DNA from: Brevibacillus laterosporus LMG 15441
GTDB lineage: Bacteria > Bacillota > Bacilli > Brevibacillales > Brevibacillaceae
Assembly: GCF_000219535.2 (NCBI RefSeq)
Contig: NZ_CP007806.1
Location: 1,176,501-1,240,500, forward strand
Reading direction: 5' to 3'
Length of the DNA stretch: 64,000 nucleotides
In this document: positions 7,091 through 15,319 of the stretch, piece by piece
Numbering within the stretch: position 1 is the first letter of the stretch
How the letters are laid out: each line of letters begins with the position of its first letter
The notes under the pieces: generated by a model
Databases searched by the model: none
Told to the model about the DNA's origin: nothing
Seen by the model: the letters and a program-made list of their open reading frames with translations, nothing else
Made by a program: the position numbers and the translations under genes

Positions 7091-9052
7091 ATGAGGAAGG
7101 AAAACAGCAATTTTCAGACCAGTTTCGTTTCCGAAGCAGGCACTTTTATAGAGAATCGCGATTATTTTGCTTTTGTAGAACTAGATGATGTTGCTTGTTG
7201 GGTCATTGCTGATGGGATTGACACGGATAAAGAAGTAAAAAGTGCGGAGATGGCAGTGCAAAGTATTTTACAAAGCTTTTTAGATAAGCCCACAATGTCT
7301 CGGCGCAGACTAAAAAAATACATACTCAATGCCCATCACTGGCTAAAAGAAGAAAGTACAAGAGTCCGATTAAAAGCTAGCATTATGATCGTCGTTACCG
7401 ATTATAGCAAAATCATTTGGGCAGTGGCGGGTAATGCTAGATTGTATCATTTTCGACATGGCCGCTTGCAAACAAGGAGCCATGATCAGTCACTTGCTCA
7501 GCAGATGGCTGATGAGGAGCAAATCTCTTTCGCAGCAATAGACAGACATGAGGAACGTCATAATCTTCTTTCTTATTTAGGGAAGCCTGATTTTTTTGAA
7601 CCATATGTATCCAAAAAGATAGTACTCTCTGATGGAGATGTGATGATGCTTTGTACGCCTGGAGCTTGGGAAGAGGTTAGCTACCAAGAAATGCTGGAAG
7701 CCCTAGAAGAAGCAAAAAGTCCAGAAGAGTTGACCGATCAACTGGAGGAAGTGCTATTAAGCAAACAAAAGCAAGTGATTCATAATTATACGATAGCGGC
7801 TATTTATGCAAATAAAGTGTTTAAGGAAGATCCCAAAAAACGTTGGAAAAGGATTAAAACAGCCTTATTTATCGGCATACCGGTTCTTTTGCTTGTAGGC
7901 GGATTAGTGTACATGAAGGTCCGTGCAGCAGAACGCTTTGCAGAAAATGTTGCTAGCATTTATGAACATGAGAAAAATGCGGATGCCTATGTTTCAGAAA
8001 AGGACTACGATAAAGCGCTCCTAGAATATAGTGAGGCGCGAAATGCTGCCAAACGGATAGATGACAAGATATACAGACAATTGTTGAGCAAAAAACTAAA
8101 AATTACTGAGTTAATCGTAAATGGAGATAAGTTTGTAAAAGACGGGAAAGTAAAGCAAGCGCAGGAGAGCTATAAAAAAGCTTTGGAAGAAGCGAAGAAT
8201 CATAAGGAATTTGATAAGAAAGAGATTCAAGAAAAGCTGGATCAAGCAGAGAAAATAGCTCAGGTGCAGCTTTTGGTTAAGGAAGGCGATTTACGCGCTA
8301 GCAGCGAGGATTATTCAGGCGCCATGGAGATGTACCAACAGGCCAAACTGGCGGCAATCAATGCTTCCTATACTGAGGGCCAAAAAGAGATCAAGTCGAA
8401 AATAGATGAAACGCAGCTCAAACATATCGGGGTGGAAAAAGGTACACAACAACTAGAAGGCGAGAAAATGGAGAAGGATGGAGATCGTTTTCTGGCGGAG
8501 AAGGATTTGGAAGGTGCGCTAGGCGCTTACTTACAGGCCCAGTCCATCTATCAGGAAGCTGGAATGATGGAAAAAGCTCTAGGCATAGAGCGCAAAATTA
8601 CCAAGGTGGATGGTTTATTAAATCCGTTGCCCGTGCCTGCAATAAATGGGGGAGATCAACATGCTAACGGCAATATTCTTGCGCCAGCTACAGGACAAGC
8701 ATCTGGACAGACACCGGTAGCACCTGTGAAGCAAGGCTCAGGGGTAGTTTCTATACCAGCAACTGGGCAACAGTCGGGACAAGCAACAACAACGCCTCCA
8801 CCTGCAACAGCTACACAGCAGACACAATCGGTACAGCCTCCACAGCAGGCAGCACCAAAAACAGCCGAGTCATCACCAGCGTCTGTTCCAACTCAGATGG
8901 ATCACCAAACAAAAGAATCATCTCAGCATTCCCAGAAGGAAAGCTCTAAAACAGTTGAACTAGAGCAAGGTAACAAGCAGGCTCAAGCACCGCGCACGCC
9001 ACCAAGCGATGAACAAAAACCAACGTCATCTGTGACTAATCCGCACCAGTAA
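7091..9052 (+). CDS. PP2C-like pseudophosphatase with membrane segment, TPR-like repeats and Gln/Pro-rich tail (653 aa)
   Basis: Residues 1-245 form a second PP2C-like domain (ENRDYFAF, VIADGIDTD near 37-45, IIWAVAGNARLYHFRHG). The later metal and catalytic signatures are changed: the usual SDG is TPG (CTPGAWEE, near 188) and the usual DNxT is HNYT (near 230). Dephosphorylation is therefore doubtful. One membrane helix lies at about 255-275. Four or so helical TPR-like repeats follow at 290-510 (AYVSEKDYDKALLEYSEA, DRFLAEKDLEGALGAYLQA). The last 140 residues are low-complexity Gln/Pro/Thr/Ser. By topology the repeats and tail would lie outside the membrane or in the wall. GGAGG at 7081 supports ATG 7091. 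A sensor or scaffold role is inferred. Confidence 0.82.
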   Translation: MRKENSNFQTSFVSEAGTFIENRDYFAFVELDDVACWVIADGIDTDKEVKSAEMAVQSILQSFLDKPTMSRRRLKKYILNAHHWLKEESTRVRLKASIMIVVTDYSKIIWAVAGNARLYHFRHGRLQTRSHDQSLAQQMADEEQISFAAIDRHEERHNLLSYLGKPDFFEPYVSKKIVLSDGDVMMLCTPGAWEEVSYQEMLEALEEAKSPEELTDQLEEVLLSKQKQVIHNYTIAAIYANKVFKEDPKKRWKRIKTALFIGIPVLLLVGGLVYMKVRAAERFAENVASIYEHEKNADAYVSEKDYDKALLEYSEARNAAKRIDDKIYRQLLSKKLKITELIVNGDKFVKDGKVKQAQESYKKALEEAKNHKEFDKKEIQEKLDQAEKIAQVQLLVKEGDLRASSEDYSGAMEMYQQAKLAAINASYTEGQKEIKSKIDETQLKHIGVEKGTQQLEGEKMEKDGDRFLAEKDLEGALGAYLQAQSIYQEAGMMEKALGIERKITKVDGLLNPLPVPAINGGDQHANGNILAPATGQASGQTPVAPVKQGSGVVSIPATGQQSGQATTTPPPATATQQTQSVQPPQQAAPKTAESSPASVPTQMDHQTKESSQHSQKESSKTVELEQGNKQAQAPRTPPSDEQKPTSSVTNPHQ

Positions 9053-9082
9053 TTTCTGACGGAAAGGAGGCTTAACATCAAC

Positions 9083-10369
9083 ATGAAAGATATTATTCTG
9101 GATCGCTTAAACAAGCTGGAGGACTTAGAGCAACGCCGCCTGCTGAAGCAACTCATGACTGGCGTCTTCGTCAATCTCGTTGAATATCAGGAAGAGATGA
9201 ACAAGAAATTGGAAAAACGGGTGTTTGGCGAGCTGGAGGATCAACAGGAGAAGCATGATGTGTACGTCACCATTTGCTCCAAGGATGACTGGGACCCCAT
9301 CCATGATTTTTTGTACCCGATGCTACCTGAAGATACATTGAACAAAACATGTGATATGAATGGTCTGCTTACCCAACTGAAAAACAAGGAAGAAGCAAGG
9401 CTGTTTACCCTTTTCCTACAATGTGATTATCCGACGATCAAACCACTTTTAGATACGAAACATGTTTTTTTAGGCAAACTGACTACAGCTTCTAAGACCA
9501 GATCAATTCATGTACGGCTAGAGCAAAATCGTACTTATATGCAACAAATCGAACAGCTCTACACGGTTTTTCAAAAGAATGGTATACCGTGGAAGACTGT
9601 AAACAATCCTTATGCTTATAAATTTTTTGATGTTATCTTAACAGGCTGTGATGAGGAATTGGATGAAACAGAAGAGATTCTTGAGATTACGGTCGATCTA
9701 GGGGAATGGGAGAGCTATAAACAGCTAGACAAAATTCCACTATGGAATATTCAGCGTCTTCAGCTTAAAAATAGTGGATTTCCGACCCCGGCTATGGACC
9801 GGGTTAATTTTGAGCATGTCTTGTCATTGCGGAAAACAGGCACCGAACATGGATATTTGGTGGACGGAGAAGAGGAGAATATCCGCTACATCAAACGAAC
9901 TCATGACGAGCTGACCATTGTTTCACCTCAGGAAAAGGCAGGAATATGGGATGTATTGAAAATCATGCAGCCGGTGGAATCTAAAATTGGCAAACTGGAA
10001 TATCCGCTTGTTTCGAATAAGCGTATCGATAGTTTCCTGGCTCGATATGCTCGAAAACAGGCGATGATTGTACGGGCAAAGGGAGAAATCATTCGAATTG
10101 TTCATTCGTTTGAAGTGGCGGATATGCTGGAGCTGGTAGAGGTTGATATTTTAGAGGCTCAAAGGGGAAGGGGGCATACCTATGAGATGAATCCTTTTAT
10201 CAGCGACAATGTTAGGGTGGAACAAGATAAAAAAATGATGCGTCTGCGGTTCCAGCATCGCTCTACCTTAGGTCATACCTCCTTTATTTTACATGATCTT
10301 ATGAGCTTTCTCGTTTCAGAAGTACAGATGAGCTTTCCTGAATACAAGTGTGAAGGAGAATGGGCTTGA
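9083..10369 (+). CDS. Conserved cluster protein of unknown function (428 aa), possible baseplate component
   Basis: I do not recognise the family. AAAGGAGG at 9063-9070 precedes ATG 9083. The protein is soluble, charged, without signal or membrane helices. A helical N-terminus (residues 1-60, LEDLEQRRLLKQLMTGVFVN) leads into mixed alpha/beta sequence and a C-terminal beta/alpha part with RHRS-like basic patches. It overlaps the next gene by 10 nt (start 10360), indicating translational coupling and probable equal stoichiometry. A location between the phosphorylation module and the Hsp70-like gene, plus its size, would allow a baseplate or assembly-platform role. That is a guess from context only. 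Confidence 0.7.
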   Translation: MKDIILDRLNKLEDLEQRRLLKQLMTGVFVNLVEYQEEMNKKLEKRVFGELEDQQEKHDVYVTICSKDDWDPIHDFLYPMLPEDTLNKTCDMNGLLTQLKNKEEARLFTLFLQCDYPTIKPLLDTKHVFLGKLTTASKTRSIHVRLEQNRTYMQQIEQLYTVFQKNGIPWKTVNNPYAYKFFDVILTGCDEELDETEEILEITVDLGEWESYKQLDKIPLWNIQRLQLKNSGFPTPAMDRVNFEHVLSLRKTGTEHGYLVDGEEENIRYIKRTHDELTIVSPQEKAGIWDVLKIMQPVESKIGKLEYPLVSNKRIDSFLARYARKQAMIVRAKGEIIRIVHSFEVADMLELVEVDILEAQRGRGHTYEMNPFISDNVRVEQDKKMMRLRFQHRSTLGHTSFILHDLMSFLVSEVQMSFPEYKCEGEWA

Positions 10370-11055
10370 ATTACATTTGGGATTTGCTAATAAAGGCGGA
10401 GCGATCCGGTATAGAGAAAAAACGTGTCCAGTTTACTCTGGCCAAGGTCTTTTCACCCTACATGGAGCTTAGTCTGGAAAATCTGAACGCAAAAGAGGTT
10501 GACCAAATTATTGAAATCAATCCCTACTATCGTTTCTACGAAATTTTTCGGGATTTATTTGACCCAAATATTGAGACGGATGTAGAGCTTCGCAATAGCT
10601 TGTTTGATGTTTTGATTCATTTTTTAGCAGAAATTGATCTTATGCAGGGCATGAACAAACGGGAATATTACATCCGGTTTCTGCAACAGGATTTGGAGGC
10701 GGGTGTGTTTGGAAGCAGTGTGAAGGATAACATTTACCTGTTTACGAAAGAGGAACGGGAAATGATTGCTAGCAATCTATTGCGTCTGTATGAGACGGGT
10801 GAGGCCGTGTATTTATTAAAGGACACAACTAAAAAGGTATTTACTCGATCCACGATATACGCAAATTGCGAGGAAAAGGATGAGCTGCTGTTTTATATCG
10901 GTCAAGCTGAAACACCGATCGCCCGAGCTAAGATTGAATTGATTAAGGATTTGTTTTTGCCAGTTCGTTTTTCCACGGAACTATACTGGAGCTATCATTT
11001 TGGCATTATGGAAGTGGAAGAAACGATGCAAGTGGACTACATCGCTCTTTACTGA
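10360..11055 (+). CDS. Conserved cluster protein of unknown function (231 aa)
   Basis: The ATG at 10360 lies inside the end of the preceding gene behind GAAGGAG, so the two are translationally coupled. The protein is acidic and mainly helical, with no signal, membrane helix or metal motif. Segments such as LNYIWDLLIKAERSGIEKK and YYIRFLQQDLEAGVFG suggest an all-alpha fold. It ends 26 nt before the Hsp70-like gene. Coupling suggests a complex with the 428-aa protein. No family was recognised. Confidence 0.7.
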   Translation: MGLNYIWDLLIKAERSGIEKKRVQFTLAKVFSPYMELSLENLNAKEVDQIIEINPYYRFYEIFRDLFDPNIETDVELRNSLFDVLIHFLAEIDLMQGMNKREYYIRFLQQDLEAGVFGSSVKDNIYLFTKEEREMIASNLLRLYETGEAVYLLKDTTKKVFTRSTIYANCEEKDELLFYIGQAETPIARAKIELIKDLFLPVRFSTELYWSYHFGIMEVEETMQVDYIALY

Positions 11056-11081
11056 CCGACAAGCAAGGAGGACAGAAAACA

Positions 11082-13730
11082 ATGAACGGATATTCGTATA
11101 GATTGCATACGGACAAAGGGCGAGATAGAAGTCGCTTACTGATCAGATTTTCACGAGAAGAGCTGGAGGACATGACCACCTTCCAGTTGCGTAACATTTG
11201 TTATACGGAGCGATTAGTAGAAGGGATTGCCAGTAAGCTCGATCGGGAGGCTTTAATTGATACCATCCTAAAATTCCGTGGAGCAGCGGATAGCCTATTG
11301 ATTCGGAGCTTTCACAAGGGGGGCTTTCAGCGGATTGAGGAGGCGATCCATACTTATTTAAAAACCGCTTTATCTGATCAGGTAAGCATCAAGGTTCCAG
11401 CCAAAATCGCTTTGTATCGTGGACTCAAGGTAGACAAGCTAGATCAATATTTAATAGAAGCGATCGGCTTTCAGGAGTCTAATGTGCTACTGATTAATGA
11501 CAGCATGGAATTGTGTGGAATTCTGCATCTGAAAAAGGACGAGTCGCAACCAGGGCTTTTTTACTTAGCAATGGATCGCAATGCTGAGCTACGGAGAACG
11601 GCTAATCAAAATTACAGCCTGCTGTTTTTTAGAAAGCAGGATTCGGAATATCTGTATAGAGCCTACTATCAGGATGGTCCTTTGTTGCCAGCCAATCTGC
11701 ACTATTGTAAGGTTCCTGTGACCGACTTGGAAATTTGCGAGGTAGAGGAAACGAATGCTGTGCTGGCGATTGATTTCGGGACATCTAACACAACTGCTGG
11801 AGCCTATCTGGATAGGGGGTATATTTCCACCCCGCCAAGTCATGATTTGTTAAATGGACGAATCCGTCTGAATGAGATTAATTATGTAAAATTTCCTGAT
11901 GAAACAGAGCAGACGACTGATTGGGTCGCGGTTGTGCCAACCATCGTGAGCGTAGCAGACTGCCGAGATCAAGAGAATATCCAGTATCATTTCGGTTATG
12001 AAGCGCTTTCTCATCGCAAAAAGAATGGCTTTAGCAGTCAATCCTCTCAATTCCAAGGTCTAAAACGATGGGTAAATGCTTACACAAAGACAGAAGAAAT
12101 AGTGGATATGGAAGGCAACACTGCTTATGTCAAACGGAGCGACATCCTACGCGGTTTCCTGACCTATATTGTGGAGATGGCGGAGCATCAGTTCAAATGC
12201 CGCTTCACTCACTTGCATATTTCAAGCCCCGTTAAATTAAAAACGCAATTTATTGAAATGTTTCACGAGATTTTACCTCAGTACCAGATTGAAGAAAAGG
12301 ATGCATTGGATGAGGGCATGGCGGTACTGTACAATACGATAGCTGATCAGATTGAGAAGAATCGATTTCTGGATGGCGAGGAATATAAAGCATTGGTCAT
12401 TGATTGTGGAGGAGGTACGACTGATCTGTCCTCCTGCCGGTTTTCCATTTTAGATGGACATATCTCCTACAAGATTGATATACATACGACCTATGAGAAT
12501 GGTGACACCAACTTTGGCGGCAATAACATCACCTATCGCATTATGCAATTTATGAAGATTGCTTTTGCCAATTACTATACAAAAAGGCGAACAAATACAG
12601 ATATTGATGAGCTGATTCCTATCCCTGCTACCGATTTATATCGCTATGTGGACGAATATGGTGTAGGAGCTGTCTACGAAACTTTTGAGGCTAGCTATCG
12701 AGAGGCAGATCGAATCATTCCGACACAATGTAGGCTCTACGAAAATCGCTCACGTGAAGAATACCACCGCGTGCGCAACAACTTTTACTTCCTATGGGAA
12801 CTCGCTGAAAACATGAAAAAAGAGTTCTTCCGCAAAACTGGTATCCTCCGAAATAGATTCCAGCCGAATAGCAGCGAGGATTCAGACAATGATTTAAAAA
12901 TCACCAAAATGGATCGATGGTTTTTGTCCACACTTCATCAGGGAGCGTTTCGCGAGGAGTACGAATTCCCTAACGTGGTATTTACCATCAGGGAAATTAG
13001 TCAGCTCATTCGCGCAGACATTTACGAGATTGTGCGTAAGTTTTTGGATGAATACTATCAGGATGGTCGTTTACAGGATTTCTCCATTATTAAATTAACA
13101 GGCCAATCCTGCCGTATCGATGTGTTCCGTGAAGCTCTAAAAGAATTTGTGCCGGGACGCAGTATTGAATTTAAACAAAAAGTAGAGGAAACGGGCAGGG
13201 TATCTGATCTTAAGCTGGCATGCTTAAGAGGCTCTCTTCGTTATTTGAGTGCTAAAAAATCAGGATTCATTGAGGCGAGCATAACCAACCATGCTCCAAT
13301 CATTCCTTATTCGGTACGTGCATTTACCCATAATCAGCATGAAAAAACATTAATCAACAGCTTAGAGCGAGCCAATCAGGTACAAGGCTTCATTTCACGT
13401 CCGATTGCTGTTAGGGAGATTCAATTCTATTTAAAGGATGCGAAAGGCAATCCGCGGCATCATTACGTGTTTATCAATCAGCCTGAGAGTTATAAACAGA
13501 TGATCTACGAGCAGATCGCCAGCATTTATCCTGGGAAAATCCCGCAGGACGATACAGATTCGATCGTGAATGGGGAAGTGAAATTCTTTGTTTTTACAGA
13601 CGAAAAGAGCTGGGGCTTTTACGTAGTTCCCGTTGCAAGGCAAAATGAACAGCTTTATCTCGGTAAGAAACAGTTCTTTGCGTTTGAAAACGACCTGTCT
13701 GAGCTGGATTTCTTTGATGGCCTAAAGTAA
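11082..13730 (+). CDS. Atypical Hsp70/actin-like ATPase with N-terminal extension (882 aa)
   Basis: An actin-fold Hsp70-type nucleotide domain starts near residue 225. Phosphate-1 is AIDFGTSNTT (about 228-237) and phosphate-2 is VIDCGGGTTDL (about 439-449). The GDTNFGGNN loop is near 473 and LTGQSCRID near 671 resembles the Hsp70 LVGGSTRI adenosine motif. The first 220 residues are an extra region containing a SAP-like helical stretch (MTTFQLRNICYTERLVEG, residues about 29-46). The C-terminal 180 residues are beta-rich and do not resemble the standard Hsp70 peptide-binding domain and lid. AGGAGG precedes ATG 11082. With the J protein at 4482 it makes a dedicated chaperone pair. A role in apparatus assembly or sheath recycling is inferred. 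Confidence 0.85.
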   Translation: MNGYSYRLHTDKGRDRSRLLIRFSREELEDMTTFQLRNICYTERLVEGIASKLDREALIDTILKFRGAADSLLIRSFHKGGFQRIEEAIHTYLKTALSDQVSIKVPAKIALYRGLKVDKLDQYLIEAIGFQESNVLLINDSMELCGILHLKKDESQPGLFYLAMDRNAELRRTANQNYSLLFFRKQDSEYLYRAYYQDGPLLPANLHYCKVPVTDLEICEVEETNAVLAIDFGTSNTTAGAYLDRGYISTPPSHDLLNGRIRLNEINYVKFPDETEQTTDWVAVVPTIVSVADCRDQENIQYHFGYEALSHRKKNGFSSQSSQFQGLKRWVNAYTKTEEIVDMEGNTAYVKRSDILRGFLTYIVEMAEHQFKCRFTHLHISSPVKLKTQFIEMFHEILPQYQIEEKDALDEGMAVLYNTIADQIEKNRFLDGEEYKALVIDCGGGTTDLSSCRFSILDGHISYKIDIHTTYENGDTNFGGNNITYRIMQFMKIAFANYYTKRRTNTDIDELIPIPATDLYRYVDEYGVGAVYETFEASYREADRIIPTQCRLYENRSREEYHRVRNNFYFLWELAENMKKEFFRKTGILRNRFQPNSSEDSDNDLKITKMDRWFLSTLHQGAFREEYEFPNVVFTIREISQLIRADIYEIVRKFLDEYYQDGRLQDFSIIKLTGQSCRIDVFREALKEFVPGRSIEFKQKVEETGRVSDLKLACLRGSLRYLSAKKSGFIEASITNHAPIIPYSVRAFTHNQHEKTLINSLERANQVQGFISRPIAVREIQFYLKDAKGNPRHHYVFINQPESYKQMIYEQIASIYPGKIPQDDTDSIVNGEVKFFVFTDEKSWGFYVVPVARQNEQLYLGKKQFFAFENDLSELDFFDGLK

Positions 13731-13744
13731 GTGAATGAGGAATC

Positions 13745-13767
13745 GGACAAGACGCAATCTCTTGTCC
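13745..13767 (+). other. Short intra-operon hairpin
   Basis: GGACAAGA (13745-13752) and TCTTGTCC (13760-13767) form a perfect 8-bp stem in the 89-nt gap before the next start. No T-run follows, so it is more likely an RNA processing or stability element than a terminator. Confidence 0.4.
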
Positions 13768-13819
13768 CTGTCAGACAGCTTGAAGCAGCAACCACGGCAT
13801 GCATATAGGAGGTCATCAC

Positions 13820-14596
13820 TTGTTTACCCATCTGTATCCTAATTTTAATAAAGGACGCATTTTAAAAACGGACATGCTTGCCAATCTTCGGGATTATCCT
13901 CGCGATTTTCTCGATATTCAATACAAAGAGTATTCAGACGGGATCATTACTGGATCAGACATACGTATTGGAGAGCAAAGTATCACGATTACACCCGGAA
14001 TCGTGAAGCATTCTGGGCGTTTGTATGTATTAAAGGAAGAGCATGAGCTTATGTATCACGCCACCAATCGAGAAACTGTGGTCAAAATCAGATTTCATGA
14101 ACAGATGACAGACAGTGATTTTACGATCAACAATTCTGAAATTGTACTGGATGAGCAGGTGGAGCTTGGTCAGAACGAACTAGAGTTAGGGCGTTTTAAG
14201 CTAAAGGAAGGGGCCAAGCTACGCTCGCAATATCAGAGCTTTATTGATTTGGCTACGGAATACAACACGTTTATCACCATTCATGTTCCCTATGCAAGTG
14301 AGTCGCAAAGCACGCTTGCTCCAAGCATCATGCGCTATTTTGCTAGAGAGCTAGTTCAAGGAACGAATCTGACAGCGTTTGATAGTAGCTTTGCTCTATT
14401 ATGCCTTAACGAAGGAACAGTCAATCGCGAGGTCATTCTTACCTATCTCGCTAACCGATTGGGAACGGGATATAGGGAGTATAGCAATGAACAGATTCAT
14501 AAATATTTAGGGCGCATTTTAGATGAAGGGAGAGGGGGAGGCAAAGCAAGAGCCGATTTGCGTCAGGGTGGTTTTCAGCGAATGATTGTGGACTGA
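13820..14596 (+). CDS. Putative baseplate protein, weakly TssK-like (258 aa)
   Basis: TTG 13820 is the likely start because AGGAGG lies at 13807-13812, inside the frame opened by ATG 13799, which has no ribosome site. The N-terminal half is beta-rich: GRILKTDMLANLRDYP, then YSDGIITGSDIRIG and ITITPGIVKHSGRLYVL. That style is common in phage baseplate or fibre-attachment proteins and in the N-terminal shell of TssK. The C-terminal half is helical and ends in a Gly/Arg-rich stretch. The next gene follows after 69 nt. A baseplate role is inferred from this texture and from its place upstream of VgrG; the family was not confirmed. Confidence 0.6.
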   Translation: MFTHLYPNFNKGRILKTDMLANLRDYPRDFLDIQYKEYSDGIITGSDIRIGEQSITITPGIVKHSGRLYVLKEEHELMYHATNRETVVKIRFHEQMTDSDFTINNSEIVLDEQVELGQNELELGRFKLKEGAKLRSQYQSFIDLATEYNTFITIHVPYASESQSTLAPSIMRYFARELVQGTNLTAFDSSFALLCLNEGTVNREVILTYLANRLGTGYREYSNEQIHKYLGRILDEGRGGGKARADLRQGGFQRMIVD

Positions 14597-14665
14597 CAAA
14601 AAAGCGACTAACAGGTAGAAAGGCATACCGAAGCATGCAGGGACAAAGAAAGGAAGGTGACTGTT

Positions 14666-15319
14666 ATGGAGCATATGGACGAGAAGATTATTGCGATGTT
14701 ACAGGAGCAGGATGAGAAAAAGGACGAATCAGGACCAGATACACAGTCAAAAAAGGCGCAGGAACTCGATCCCAAATGGGCATACGATCTGCAAAAATCG
14801 TTAGTCAAGATTGACGGTGAGATGATTTCTTTTGCAGAGCGGAGTTTATTAGAGGATAAACTACGCATCCCGATGCCGAAAGCATTTACCCCAATGTCGC
14901 CTGAGGCGGTGGCATTAAAATACCCTTCAGAACGCAGACCTACCCTGATTTTTACCAATAGCACCGGTTCCATTAATGTAGCGATTAACCACACCCAAAC
15001 CAGATTGACTGATGCTGAAATGAAAGAGTTTACAGCTGCGATGGTGCATTTGTTGCGGAAGACACAAAAGCTTCTTCAATGGCACGGAGATGATGTAGTG
15101 GAAGTGAATGGAAAGCCGATCGGCTACTGTGAATTCTTGACCCCAGCCTACAATGTTAATCTTTATAATTTTATGTTTTTTACTGAGCTAGCTGGCAGGG
15201 CTTTGCTATGTACGTTCAACTGCACAGAGGATGAGATGGACGACTGGCGGCTTGTAGCCCGAGGCATGATGGAAGCGGTAGTTATCCATAGTGACCACAG
15301 AGGAGGAGAGGAAGAGTGA
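14666..15319 (+). CDS. DcrB/DUF1795-like protein, possible Eag-type effector chaperone (217 aa)
   Basis: The ATG at 14666 is set by AGGAAGG at 14651-14657. Residues 1-60 are acidic and probably disordered. From about residue 80 a DcrB-like alpha/beta pattern is visible: RPTLIFTNSTGSINVAIN, MKEFTAAMVHLLRKTQ, VEVNGKPIGYCEFLTPA, LYNFMFFTELAGRALLCTF, and a final helix MEAVVI. Members of DUF1795 include the Eag chaperones that shield hydrophobic segments of Rhs/PAAR effectors in type VI secretion. There is no lipoprotein signal here, which fits a cytosolic chaperone. The stop overlaps the VgrG start (GTG 15316). The Rhs protein of this cluster has a hydrophobic pre-Rhs region that would be a natural client. 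Family is moderately likely; client is inferred. Confidence 0.55.
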   Translation: MEHMDEKIIAMLQEQDEKKDESGPDTQSKKAQELDPKWAYDLQKSLVKIDGEMISFAERSLLEDKLRIPMPKAFTPMSPEAVALKYPSERRPTLIFTNSTGSINVAINHTQTRLTDAEMKEFTAAMVHLLRKTQKLLQWHGDDVVEVNGKPIGYCEFLTPAYNVNLYNFMFFTELAGRALLCTFNCTEDEMDDWRLVARGMMEAVVIHSDHRGGEEE

